From: Porphyromonadaceae bacterium UBA7141
GTDB taxonomy: Bacteria; Bacteroidota; Bacteroidia; Bacteroidales; Muribaculaceae
NCBI GenBank assembly: GCA_002491945.1
Contig: DKWX01000018.1
Coordinates: forward strand, 4,861 to 18,945
DNA: 14,085 nucleotides
Direction of reading: 5' to 3'
Shown here one piece after another: positions 7,676-14,060 of the stretch; the stretch's first letter is position 1; each line of letters opens with the position of its first letter. The position numbers were made by a program, and so were the translations under genes. Below the pieces are notes generated by a model. It had not been told where the DNA came from. It ran no database searches and was given only the letters and a program-made list of their open reading frames with translations.

Positions 7676-7773
7676 TTTGATTTATGACTCTTGTTGATTC
7701 CATCGACCGCTCTATCGCGGCTGCCGGATGGATAATAATTAGTAAAACAGTTGCAGCGGCCTGACGACCGATA

Positions 7774-7804
7774 TAAAAGTAGTTGAAACTCTTTTCAACG
7801 GCAA
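7774..7804 (-). promoter_or_regulatory. Candidate promoter of the epimerase operon, abutting the repeat element
   Basis: On the minus strand TTG (7802-7804) is followed by a 20-nt spacer and TACTTTTA (7774-7781). This is seven of eight against the Bacteroidetes -7 consensus TAnnTTTG, with the expected spacing from the -33 TTG. The spacer consists almost wholly of an inverted repeat, GTTGAAA-CTCT-TTTCAAC (7782-7799), a possible operator. Two of the three TTG bases fall in the terminal bases of repeat copy 2. It would give a leader of about 90 nt before the GTG. Confidence 0.4.
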
Positions 7805-7986
7805 GTATGTGTTCAAATCTGACCGCCCGTAATTGAAAGGGAAGCTTTTATACAATCTGCGGTTTCTTTTTTGCCGCTTCAGACCTGTCGCTCAGTCAGA
7901 TATGTCTATATCCTCCTTCACTCCGCACCGGAATCGACTAAAAAACAGTCCCGCATATTGTATAAATTAAATTCGAACACTTACTT
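7803..7986 (+). repeat. 184-bp dispersed repeat, copy 2 (complete)
   Basis: The structure has a 70-bp arm A (7803-7872, outer end AAGTATGTGTTCAAAT, inner end GCGGTTTCTTTTTT), a 67-bp core (7873-7939, starting GCCGCTTCAG), and a 47-bp arm B in inverse orientation (7940-7986, inner A6, outer end ACTTACTT). The arms share their outer 16 bp and an inner block of about 24 bp around TATACAATMTGCGG, but differ between these, so the element is an imperfect palindrome. The copy at 13232-13415 has exactly the same total length. There is no open reading frame of note, and no transposase or clear target duplication. It fills most of the 428-nt gap between the epimerase and the deacetylase. The rest (7987-8103) is AT-rich with only a weak 5-bp hairpin next to the deacetylase stop. 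Confidence 0.85.
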
Positions 7987-8103
7987 ATCAATTAAAACAT
8001 TCGTTTAAGATTCATTTATATCTGCCAAAATATTAATGGAGACCGGCATTTAAGAAAACAAATCCCGACACTTTTCATGCCGTCGTAAAAAGTCTAAACG
8101 ACT

Positions 8104-8739
8104 TCATAATGTGGCGAAGACATACCCTTGCTCCGTAAGCCACTGTATCGCCCTCGGAAGAGCCTCCTCGAGTCGCGGCCAGGCTTTGATTGAATCGTGG
8201 AACACCACTATGGCTCCCGGACGTGCATATCGCCGCACATTACGGACCACTGCTTCTGAATCGAGACGTCTGCTGTAATCACGTGTCACCAGATCATACA
8301 TCACTATCCGGTAGCGGCTCCGTAAAGCCCTGGCCTGACGCGGACGCAACCACCCGTGCGGCGGACGGAAAAGATCAGTATGCAGCAATCTGTCGGCTTC
8401 GGCCACATCCCTGAGATAAGTGCGCGTGGTGACTTTCGCTCCCTGCATATGATGGAATGTGTGGTTCCCTATCCGGTGGCCGCGGCGGCGCACCTCTTCC
8501 AGCAGATGAGGATAGCGCCGGGCATTGTCGGCCACCATAAAGAAAGTGGCCTTTATGCCGTAGCGGTCAAGCAGATCGAGCACCCATGGAGTGACTTCCG
8601 GCACCGGGCCATCGTCGAATGTAAGGTAAATCGACTTGCCTCCGCTTTGCATCGTGCCGGGAGAGATATTCCTGACACGGAATATCCCGCCCGGCACAAG
8701 CATTCGGAAAAACAACGGAGGACGCTCTATCCAACTCAT
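8104..8739 (-). CDS. NodB-family polysaccharide deacetylase
   Basis: The product is 211 residues, essentially one NodB homology domain. These enzymes are metal-dependent amidases that remove acetyl groups from N-acetylated sugars in peptidoglycan, chitin-like or other surface glycans. Motif 1 is TFDDGP (40-45, with D42 as likely base and D43 as metal ligand). Motif 2 is NHTFHH (metal ligands H93 and H97). Motif 3 is RPPHG (125-129). The late motif VVFHDS has the catalytic His 181 and D182. All key residues are present, so it should be active. I see no classical signal peptide. The N-terminus (PPLFFRMLVPGGIFRV) is only moderately hydrophobic, so its location is uncertain. The ATG overlaps the stop of the DUF2723 gene by four bases (ATGA at 8736-8739), implying translational coupling and a shared job in making or editing a cell-surface glycan (inference). 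Confidence 0.9.
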   Translation of the reverse strand: MSWIERPPLFFRMLVPGGIFRVRNISPGTMQSGGKSIYLTFDDGPVPEVTPWVLDLLDRYGIKATFFMVADNARRYPHLLEEVRRRGHRIGNHTFHHMQGAKVTTRTYLRDVAEADRLLHTDLFRPPHGWLRPRQARALRSRYRIVMYDLVTRDYSRRLDSEAVVRNVRRYARPGAIVVFHDSIKAWPRLEEALPRAIQWLTEQGYVFATL

Positions 8740-11700
8740 CTGAACATCTCCGGATGAGCTGCACTGAACTCCTCATACAGGCGATGCGACCGACTGCGGT
8801 CGAGCGAACGCCACTGGTCGTTCTGTTCAAGAAGTCTCTTGGTCTCCGGCTCGCGCTCGAACTGCTCGAGCAGCGTGTAGAGCATCGAGTCGATATAGCG
8901 CTCATCGCTGCTTGAAGCAGCGTATTGATCGGCGGTCAGGCCGCTGAGATGATTGGCAATCTCGCAGTATTTGGCCAGTTCTTCGGCTGCATCGGAGGGT
9001 GAAAGGTCGCCATCGGTCTGTGTGGCCATGCTGTCGGGATTGGTATACATTTCATAGTACTTCCGAAGCGTCTCACTGTCCATACCTGTTAGAGACACAA
9101 GCTCATTGACTTTCTTCTTGTCGCCGCCATACTCCTGATAGAGTTCTATCATGCGATAGTACTGGTAGGGACTGTATTTCGAATCATACGTCATCGATGG
9201 CGAATAATAAAGTGATGCCATCATCGAGCTGTAGCGCACATATTGCGCATAGCGGGCCATCATCCCCTCGAGCATATCCAGTCCGCGGCGGGTGAGTCTG
9301 CTGTCGCCTGTCTCTTTGCCGATCTCGCAGTATATCTGTGCAGCTGTCAGACCGAGGTACATGTCGAGCGGAGCCACGCTTTCAGGAGTGCGGGCCATCA
9401 TAAGGTCGAGCATTGAGATTGCTTTGTCATACTCCTTGCGCGCACCCTCCGTATTGCCCTGAGCCTTCAGCCGGTCGCCTTCGTAGAGAAGCTGACTGGC
9501 AGTCTCTACCATTGAGTTGCGCACAGAGAAGAGCATACGACGAGCCGTCTCGTCGAAATAAGGTGCCTTCCCTTCAGCCTCGGCACCTCCGAAGCGGTAT
9601 TTGCCTGTTATATTGCCATAGGCACGGTCAGTGCGCGGAGCCTTCCCGGCCTGCATAGTCGGCACGAGCTGATGCGTCATGCCGGTGGAACGCAGATAGT
9701 CGGTCAGACCAAGGTGATATTCATCGCCCACCGTAGAGCACCAGTATATCGGCCGCGGCCACCCTTCGGCGGCGTTGGTGGCGATGATGTCGAGCATCAG
9801 CACTTCACCCAGACCGAGATAACCTTTGGTACGATAGGATGTCGACGAGCCGAGATCTATGACGATATCATCCACGATGTCGGCAGTATCCCGCACATCC
9901 ACCAGACCGCGCTTCAGCACGACCTCCTTATTGACCGGGATCTTCACTACCGACGAAGGCAGCATACGATACCCCGACCCTTCATCCACCGACTTCCCGG
10001 CATAAAGGAGCTTCAGACTGCCAAGCAGGTCGGCAGGAGCATTGTTGTCGTAAGGAAGCACTGTGACGTCGCTTATGCCATATGCCACATCGGCCGGAGT
10101 GGCTGTGAAGTCGACAGGAGCGCTCTCATAGCTCTGCATGCGCTGCTGATTGGCATACCAGTCGGATGCAAGATAGCTGAGATTGATTATTCTCACATCA
10201 GGACGCACACCTTCCACCTCCTGGGCATACCATAGCGGGAATGTATCATTGTCGCCGTTGCAGAATACTATAGCATTCGGCTCCAGACTCTCAAGATAAT
10301 TTATGGCATAGTCACGTGCGGCGTAACGTCCGGAGCGGTCATGGTCGTCCCATGTCTGCGACACCATCTGCAACGGCACTGCCAGTCCAAGCGCCACCAC
10401 ACCACCGGCAGCCAATGCACGCTGACGCTCCTTCTTCAGCATGGCACAGGCCATGGCATAAAGTCCGGCCACACCCATACCGATCCAGATGGCGTAGGCA
10501 TAGAATGAACCTGCGAAAGCATAGTCGCGCTCACGCGGCTGCCCGGGAGGCTGGTTGAGGTATATCACAATGGCGATACCCGTCATAAAGAAGAGGAAGA
10601 ACACCACCCAGAACTGCTCAATACCCCTCTTCCCGGCAAACGACTGCCACACCAGACCGATTAGGCCAAGTATGAGAGGGAGCATGTAATATACGTTGTG
10701 GCCTGCATTGTTCCTGCCAAGGTCATCGGGGAGAAGCGACTGGTCGCCAAGGCGGCTGTTGTCGATAAAGGGGATGCCTGAAATCCAGTTGCCGGCATCG
10801 AGTTCGCCATACTGGTTGTTGATATCATTCTGGCGCCCGGCAAAGTTCCACATGAAATAGCGCAGATACATGTGGTTGAGCTGGTAATTGAAGAAGTAGG
10901 CCATATTCTGCGCAAAGGAAGGCTTGAATACGTACTTCTGAGGATAATATACCGTCTGTGTCATCTCATTGACCTCAGGCTGCGCATAAAGGTTGAGTTC
11001 GGGCACAGATTCTCCCGTCTGCCGGTCAATGGCCGATACGGCCACAAGCTGACCGGGCATCGTGTCGAGACTAACCCAACTCTGATACTGCTTTACGTGC
11101 TGACGGCTGTAAAGACGCGGGAAAAGCATGTTGAGTTCAGGATTCATCCGGGCCTCAGGCTTATGGTCTTTCACCACATAATAGTCGCCCCCGCGTTCAG
11201 CCAGTTCGGCATTACGGTGCTTCTCGCTTTCTGAAATAAGGTCGTACTCTGAGTGAGGCACTGCTCCAGCCACTCCCTTCGAGTAAAGCGGACTGCCACC
11301 CTCCACAACTGTACCGGTATACACCGGACGTTGCAGTTCGGCCGACGTGCCGTCGGGCCAGGTGCCTACACTCTCCGAATTATAACCTCCAAGAATGCGC
11401 TGTGGCGAACTATAGAGTGTCTCTCCGTAGAACAGAGGATATTCACCGTATTGCTCGCGGTTGAGATATGACGCAAGATCGAATACGTTGTCGGGGGAGT
11501 TCTGATTCATCGGAGTGTCTGCAGACGAACGAATCAGTATCAGCGCATAACTGCTGTAGCCTACGAATATCACGGCTACGCTCCACATCATGACACTCAT
11601 CACGCGGCGCGTGAGAAAACGTGAATATCTTGTAAAAAGGAAGCCGGCAAGCAGTGCGGTCATGACCCACCCGATCCAGGCACTATGCCCTATGAAGAGC

Positions 11701-12650
11701 ATGCCTGATATAGTGATGGCAAGCAGGAATCCCAGACGCGCATTAAGGCTGTCATGGGCTTTGCCGATTTCATATAGCGCCCAGCCGAATACGAGAAGAG
11801 CCACGATGCCGTAGGCAAGCGCTCCACTGTTAAACGGAAGATGCATGCCGTTGACAAAGGCAAGCTCAAACTGCTGGGCTACCTTGATGAATCCCGGCAC
11901 AAGACCGTACAGTACGAAGAAGATGATGACAAACGACACGAGCAACGCGCCGAGTGATTTCATAAGATTCATATTCTTGTACTTGCGGTAGACGAATACA
12001 AGTACAATAGCAGGAATACAGAGCAGGTTGAGCAGATGGACCGCTATGCTGACGCCGATGATATAGGCAATCAGCACAAGATAACGGTCGCTTTCCGGAT
12101 TATCGGCACGATTCTCCCATTTAAGAATCAACCAGAACACAAGCGCCGTGCAGAAACTTGAGAAGGCATACACCTCCCCTTCCACAGCCGAGAACCAGAA
12201 TGTATCCGACCAACAATAAGCCAGAGAGCCGACGGCGGCTGAACCCATTATAATGAGATACTGACTCAACAAGAGTTCGCCACCTTTGGAGGCCGATGTA
12301 TCCATGACAGTATAATCCTCATTGCCTACGACAAGACGCCGCACAAGATGCGATATCGTCCAGAAGAGGAGCAGAATCGTAAGCGCACTCAGCAGCCCCG
12401 ACATGGCGTTGACCATGACGGATATCTTAGTGACATCGGGCGCAAAGTTGGCAAAAAAACGAGCCGTAAGCATGAAGATCGGGTTACCCGGCGGGTGACC
12501 CACCTCCAGCTTGTCGGCCTGGATGATAAACTCGCCACAGTCCCAGTAAGAGGCCGTGGGTTCGAGCGTAAGCCAATAAGTGACAAGGGCGATTGCAAAC
12601 ACAATCCATCCCCCGACATTATTGATGAGGTTATACTTTTTAGTGATCAT
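8736..12650 (-). CDS. DUF2723 (GT117-like) polytopic membrane glycosyltransferase-like protein
   Basis: The product is 1304 residues. The N-terminal third is polytopic membrane (first span about 12-30, followed by many up to about 375). The first periplasmic loop carries YWDCGEFI (35-42) and VGHPPGNP (50-57). An acidic pair in this loop is the expected catalytic site of GT-C glycosyltransferases such as protein O-mannosyltransferases. A soluble insert follows, then a second membrane cluster (about 650-755, including QPPGQPRERDYAFAGSFYAY). Next is a periplasmic block with CNGDNDTFPLWYAQEVEG near 795-815, the family hallmark. The C-terminal 350 or so residues are helical and TPR-like. The family is largely restricted to Bacteroidetes. 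Its donor and acceptor are not known to me, and a role in protein or glycan O-glycosylation is inferred from the PMT-like start. It is first in an operon with the deacetylase and has a good promoter 35 bp upstream. At 1304 residues it is toward the long end of what I recall for the family. Confidence 0.88.
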   Translation of the reverse strand: MITKKYNLINNVGGWIVFAIALVTYWLTLEPTASYWDCGEFIIQADKLEVGHPPGNPIFMLTARFFANFAPDVTKISVMVNAMSGLLSALTILLLFWTISHLVRRLVVGNEDYTVMDTSASKGGELLLSQYLIIMGSAAVGSLAYCWSDTFWFSAVEGEVYAFSSFCTALVFWLILKWENRADNPESDRYLVLIAYIIGVSIAVHLLNLLCIPAIVLVFVYRKYKNMNLMKSLGALLVSFVIIFFVLYGLVPGFIKVAQQFELAFVNGMHLPFNSGALAYGIVALLVFGWALYEIGKAHDSLNARLGFLLAITISGMLFIGHSAWIGWVMTALLAGFLFTRYSRFLTRRVMSVMMWSVAVIFVGYSSYALILIRSSADTPMNQNSPDNVFDLASYLNREQYGEYPLFYGETLYSSPQRILGGYNSESVGTWPDGTSAELQRPVYTGTVVEGGSPLYSKGVAGAVPHSEYDLISESEKHRNAELAERGGDYYVVKDHKPEARMNPELNMLFPRLYSRQHVKQYQSWVSLDTMPGQLVAVSAIDRQTGESVPELNLYAQPEVNEMTQTVYYPQKYVFKPSFAQNMAYFFNYQLNHMYLRYFMWNFAGRQNDINNQYGELDAGNWISGIPFIDNSRLGDQSLLPDDLGRNNAGHNVYYMLPLILGLIGLVWQSFAGKRGIEQFWVVFFLFFMTGIAIVIYLNQPPGQPRERDYAFAGSFYAYAIWIGMGVAGLYAMACAMLKKERQRALAAGGVVALGLAVPLQMVSQTWDDHDRSGRYAARDYAINYLESLEPNAIVFCNGDNDTFPLWYAQEVEGVRPDVRIINLSYLASDWYANQQRMQSYESAPVDFTATPADVAYGISDVTVLPYDNNAPADLLGSLKLLYAGKSVDEGSGYRMLPSSVVKIPVNKEVVLKRGLVDVRDTADIVDDIVIDLGSSTSYRTKGYLGLGEVLMLDIIATNAAEGWPRPIYWCSTVGDEYHLGLTDYLRSTGMTHQLVPTMQAGKAPRTDRAYGNITGKYRFGGAEAEGKAPYFDETARRMLFSVRNSMVETASQLLYEGDRLKAQGNTEGARKEYDKAISMLDLMMARTPESVAPLDMYLGLTAAQIYCEIGKETGDSRLTRRGLDMLEGMMARYAQYVRYSSMMASLYYSPSMTYDSKYSPYQYYRMIELYQEYGGDKKKVNELVSLTGMDSETLRKYYEMYTNPDSMATQTDGDLSPSDAAEELAKYCEIANHLSGLTADQYAASSSDERYIDSMLYTLLEQFEREPETKRLLEQNDQWRSLDRSRSHRLYEEFSAAHPEMFR

Positions 12651-12684
12651 AATCCGAAAAATGAGTTATCTTCGATTTAACCTA

Positions 12685-12721
12685 CAAATTTAGCAAAAAA
12701 AAGTACTTGCTACAATAGCAA
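12685..12721 (-). promoter_or_regulatory. Bacteroidetes promoter with overlapping inverted repeat, upstream of the DUF2723 gene
   Basis: On the minus strand the -7 element TAAATTTG (12685-12692) matches TAnnTTTG perfectly. A TTG (12713-12715) lies exactly 20 bp upstream, the standard Bacteroidetes primary-sigma layout. This predicts a leader of about 30 nt before the ATG at 12650. The perfect inverted repeat TTGCTA-CAA-TAGCAA (12707-12721) is centred on the -33 TTG, a position where a dimeric repressor could block the promoter. The divergent cupin gene starts 108 bp further on, so a factor bound here could affect both genes. Confidence 0.7.
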
Positions 12722-12828
12722 CCATGCCAATTAAACATAACAATGCAAAAACATCGTCAGATATGCGGACTCCACAAAACCACAAGATGGAATCCGATGT
12801 TGAAAGAGAAAACTAAAAAGAGAAGAAT

Positions 12829-13158
12829 ATGCTTACTACAGATTTGAAATTCGGAGAAGTGCAGACGCTGTCGTCGCTGACTGCTCCGGACATGGAAAAA
12901 GTCACATTCACAAATATTCTTGACAACGGTCACGGAGGGATTGCCCTGCTCACATTTAGCGCCGGTCAGGAATTGTCGGAACACATCGCTCCGGCAGAAG
13001 TTATGGTCTTTGTCACGGAAGGTGAACTGCTGCTTGATATTAACGGCACTACCCATACCATTCAGGCCGGGCAGTTCATTCTTTTGGGTAACGGAGTGCG
13101 TCACCGCGCAGAGGCTGTGAGAGATGCAAAAGTTATGCTCGTAAAAATCAAACCATAA
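12829..13158 (+). CDS. Small single-domain cupin protein
   Basis: The product is 109 residues, the length of one cupin barrel. Motif 1 is SAGQELSEHIAPAEVMVFV (residues 44-62), then EGE, with H52 and E57 as likely metal ligands. The second His of the classical HxH pair is replaced by Ala54, as in several small cupins. Motif 2 is AGQFILLGNGVRHRAEA (80-96) with H92 as the remaining ligand. It is cytoplasmic with no signal peptide, and the substrate is not predictable. Start: ATG at 12829, preceded by the purine-rich AGAGAAGA typical of this phylum in place of a Shine-Dalgarno site. It is the only plus-strand gene in the window, divergent from the DUF2723 operon, and has no clear TAnnTTTG promoter. 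Its reading frame is intact, and the cupin assignment is firm even though the function is open. Confidence 0.88.
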   Translation: MLTTDLKFGEVQTLSSLTAPDMEKVTFTNILDNGHGGIALLTFSAGQELSEHIAPAEVMVFVTEGELLLDINGTTHTIQAGQFILLGNGVRHRAEAVRDAKVMLVKIKP

Positions 13159-13231
13159 TCTCTTCAATATATGTTACATACCGAGGAATGACCCGAGAGC
13201 TATACACCACAGTAAAATTATCCAGATGGAT

Positions 13232-13415
13232 AAGTAAGTGTTCAAATTGAATTTATGCAATATGCGGAACTGTTTTTTAGCCGCTTCAGGCTTGTCGTTC
13301 AGTCGAATATGTTTATATTCTCCTCCACTCCGCACAGGAATGGACAAAAAAGAAGCCGCAGATGGTATAAAAGATTCCCTTCCAATTACTATCGGTTAGA
13401 TTTGAATACTTACTT
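13232..13415 (-). repeat. 184-bp dispersed repeat, copy 3 (complete, arms inverted, core not inverted)
   Basis: Read on the plus strand it is arm B (13232-13278, AAGTAAGTGTTCAAATT...GTTTTTT), a 67-bp core (13279-13345, AGCCGCTTCAGG...), and arm A inverted (13346-13415, ending GAATACTTACTT). The arms are therefore in reverse order to the copy at 7803-7986, yet the core reads in the same direction (about 56 of 66 bases identical by eye). Total length and segment lengths (47+67+70) equal those of copy 2 (70+67+47). No protein is encoded and no target duplication is obvious. The flanking stretches 13159-13231 and 13416-13570 show no gene. Confidence 0.85.
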
Positions 13416-13601
13416 TAACATCAACAGATCGGTAAAGAACAACGTATCCGCTTGAAGGCCAATAAGTTGCTATAATGATTTTTAAACCGACGCAACGCTT
13501 TGGATATCAAGCTACTACAAACTTCTCACCCCCGGAAATCACAAGGTAATGTTAACATAGTAACCGGAAGAATTACGGAATCATAATCCGTACACACTCA
13601 T

Positions 13602-13636
13602 GGAGAGAGTCATATCAGACTCTCTCCAACTTTTTT
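13602..13636 (+). terminator. Strong intrinsic terminator without an obvious upstream gene
   Basis: GGAGAGAGTC (13602-13611), a 6-nt loop and GACTCTCTCC (13618-13627) form a perfect 10-bp stem followed by AAC and six T on the plus strand. Just before it a second hairpin, TACGGA/TCCGTA with a 7-nt loop (13574-13592), is visible. The nearest plus-strand gene, the cupin, ends 443 bp upstream with a repeat in between. The terminator may therefore end the cupin transcript or a separate small RNA. Confidence 0.75.
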
Positions 13637-13651
13637 GTCTGACACATCTTC

Positions 13652-13889
13652 TCATACCTCCGGATTACATGCCGCCCGCGCTATCGGATTATGGCATTCA
13701 TATACTCCAGAGCGCGACAGAATGCAATATTCATCCGCAACTCTGAAGAACGTCTCCTTATCGGTTGCAGCTAACTTCCGGCGTGGCGCTAAAGCAGATT
13801 TTCCGCTCTCCCATGGTAAACCATCACCGGCTGCGCGAGAAGGCTGTGATAAAAAAGGTTGAATAAAAAAGCTTACATTTTGTGAGCCT
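13652..13889 (-). pseudogene. Open frame without a start codon, possible remnant of a small coding repeat
   Basis: On the minus strand one frame stays open from the TAA at about 13887-13889 to the TGA at 13652-13654. It reads through segments such as AAGDGLPWESGKSALAP and DKETFFRVADEYC and ends in HNPIARAACNPEV. No ATG, GTG or TTG occurs in this frame, so it is not a complete gene. The same frame partly recurs in the second 97-bp repeat (13964-14060; PAAGDGLPWESG), which shares about 20 residues and then diverges. I do not recognise a protein family. It may be a decayed or chance frame within a repeated sequence. I list it because the two copies keep the same frame. Confidence 0.3.
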
Positions 13890-13899
13890 TATTCTAAGG
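13803..13899 (-). repeat. 97-bp direct repeat, copy a
   Basis: It is nearly the same as 13964-14060, offset by 161 bp. The best conserved blocks are CTCCCATGGTAAACCATCAC at the left (the other copy has TTCCCATGG...) and a block of about 55 bp at the right from GATAAAAA to TTCTAAGG. The middle (about 13831-13848) is diverged. Each copy includes a minus-strand hairpin terminator. The two copies lie next to the window end, and further copies may follow. Confidence 0.8.
13865..13890 (-). terminator. Intrinsic terminator inside direct repeat copy a
   Basis: On the minus strand AAGGCTCACA, loop AAA and TGTAAGCTTT form a 10-bp stem with one mismatch and one G-U pair, running straight into a T6 tract (complement of 13865-13870). 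It would stop transcription entering from the right edge of the window. Confidence 0.6.
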
Positions 13900-13903
13900 T
13901 TTT

Positions 13904-13934
13904 AAAAATAGAGGTCCACATTTCTGAGAACCTC
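13904..13934 (-). terminator. Intrinsic terminator between the two direct repeats
   Basis: On the minus strand GAGGTTCTCA, loop GAAA and TGTGGACCTC form a stem pairing at eight of ten positions, followed by TATTTTT (complement of 13904-13910). It sits 14 bp downstream of the 5S-rRNA-tail-like sequence, where an rRNA operon terminator would be expected. Confidence 0.65.
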
Positions 13935-13963
13935 TTCGGTTAAGGGGGCGATTACCTACTCTC

Positions 13964-14060
13964 CCGCTTTCCCATGGTAAACCATCACCGGCGGCGGGAT
14001 ATGGTGGTGATAAAAAGGGTTGAATAAAAAAGCTTACATTTTGCGAGCCTTATTCTAAGG
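13964..14060 (-). repeat. 97-bp direct repeat, copy b
   Basis: Second copy of the unit at 13803-13899, same orientation and same length. Differences are concentrated in the middle (GGCGGCGGGATATGGTGG in place of the GC-rich stretch in copy a). This copy alone continues on its left into the 5S-like GGGAGAGTAGG tail. It ends 25 bp before the window edge. Confidence 0.8.
14026..14051 (-). terminator. Intrinsic terminator inside direct repeat copy b
   Basis: Same hairpin as in copy a with one extra change: on the minus strand AAGGCTCGCA, loop AAA and TGTAAGCTTT, then T6. The change G for A turns an A-U pair into G-U, so the stem is kept but weaker. Confidence 0.5.

Noticed and set aside
9672..10235. 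187-codon open frame on the plus strand inside the DUF2723 gene
   Set aside because: It is antisense to a well-supported gene with family motifs, has His/Arg-rich composition typical of shadow frames, and has no recognisable domain.
12757..13167. 136-codon minus-strand frame opposite the cupin
   Set aside because: The cupin on the plus strand has both cupin motifs and a proper start. The opposite frame has no family features and is a shadow.
13635..13862. 75-codon plus-strand frame near the right end
   Set aside because: It begins inside the terminator T-tract and runs across repeated, terminator-containing sequence. There is no start context or family similarity.
13803..14060. CRISPR-like array
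   Set aside because: Only two long (97-bp) repeats 161 bp apart, too long and too few for CRISPR, with terminators inside them and no cas genes.
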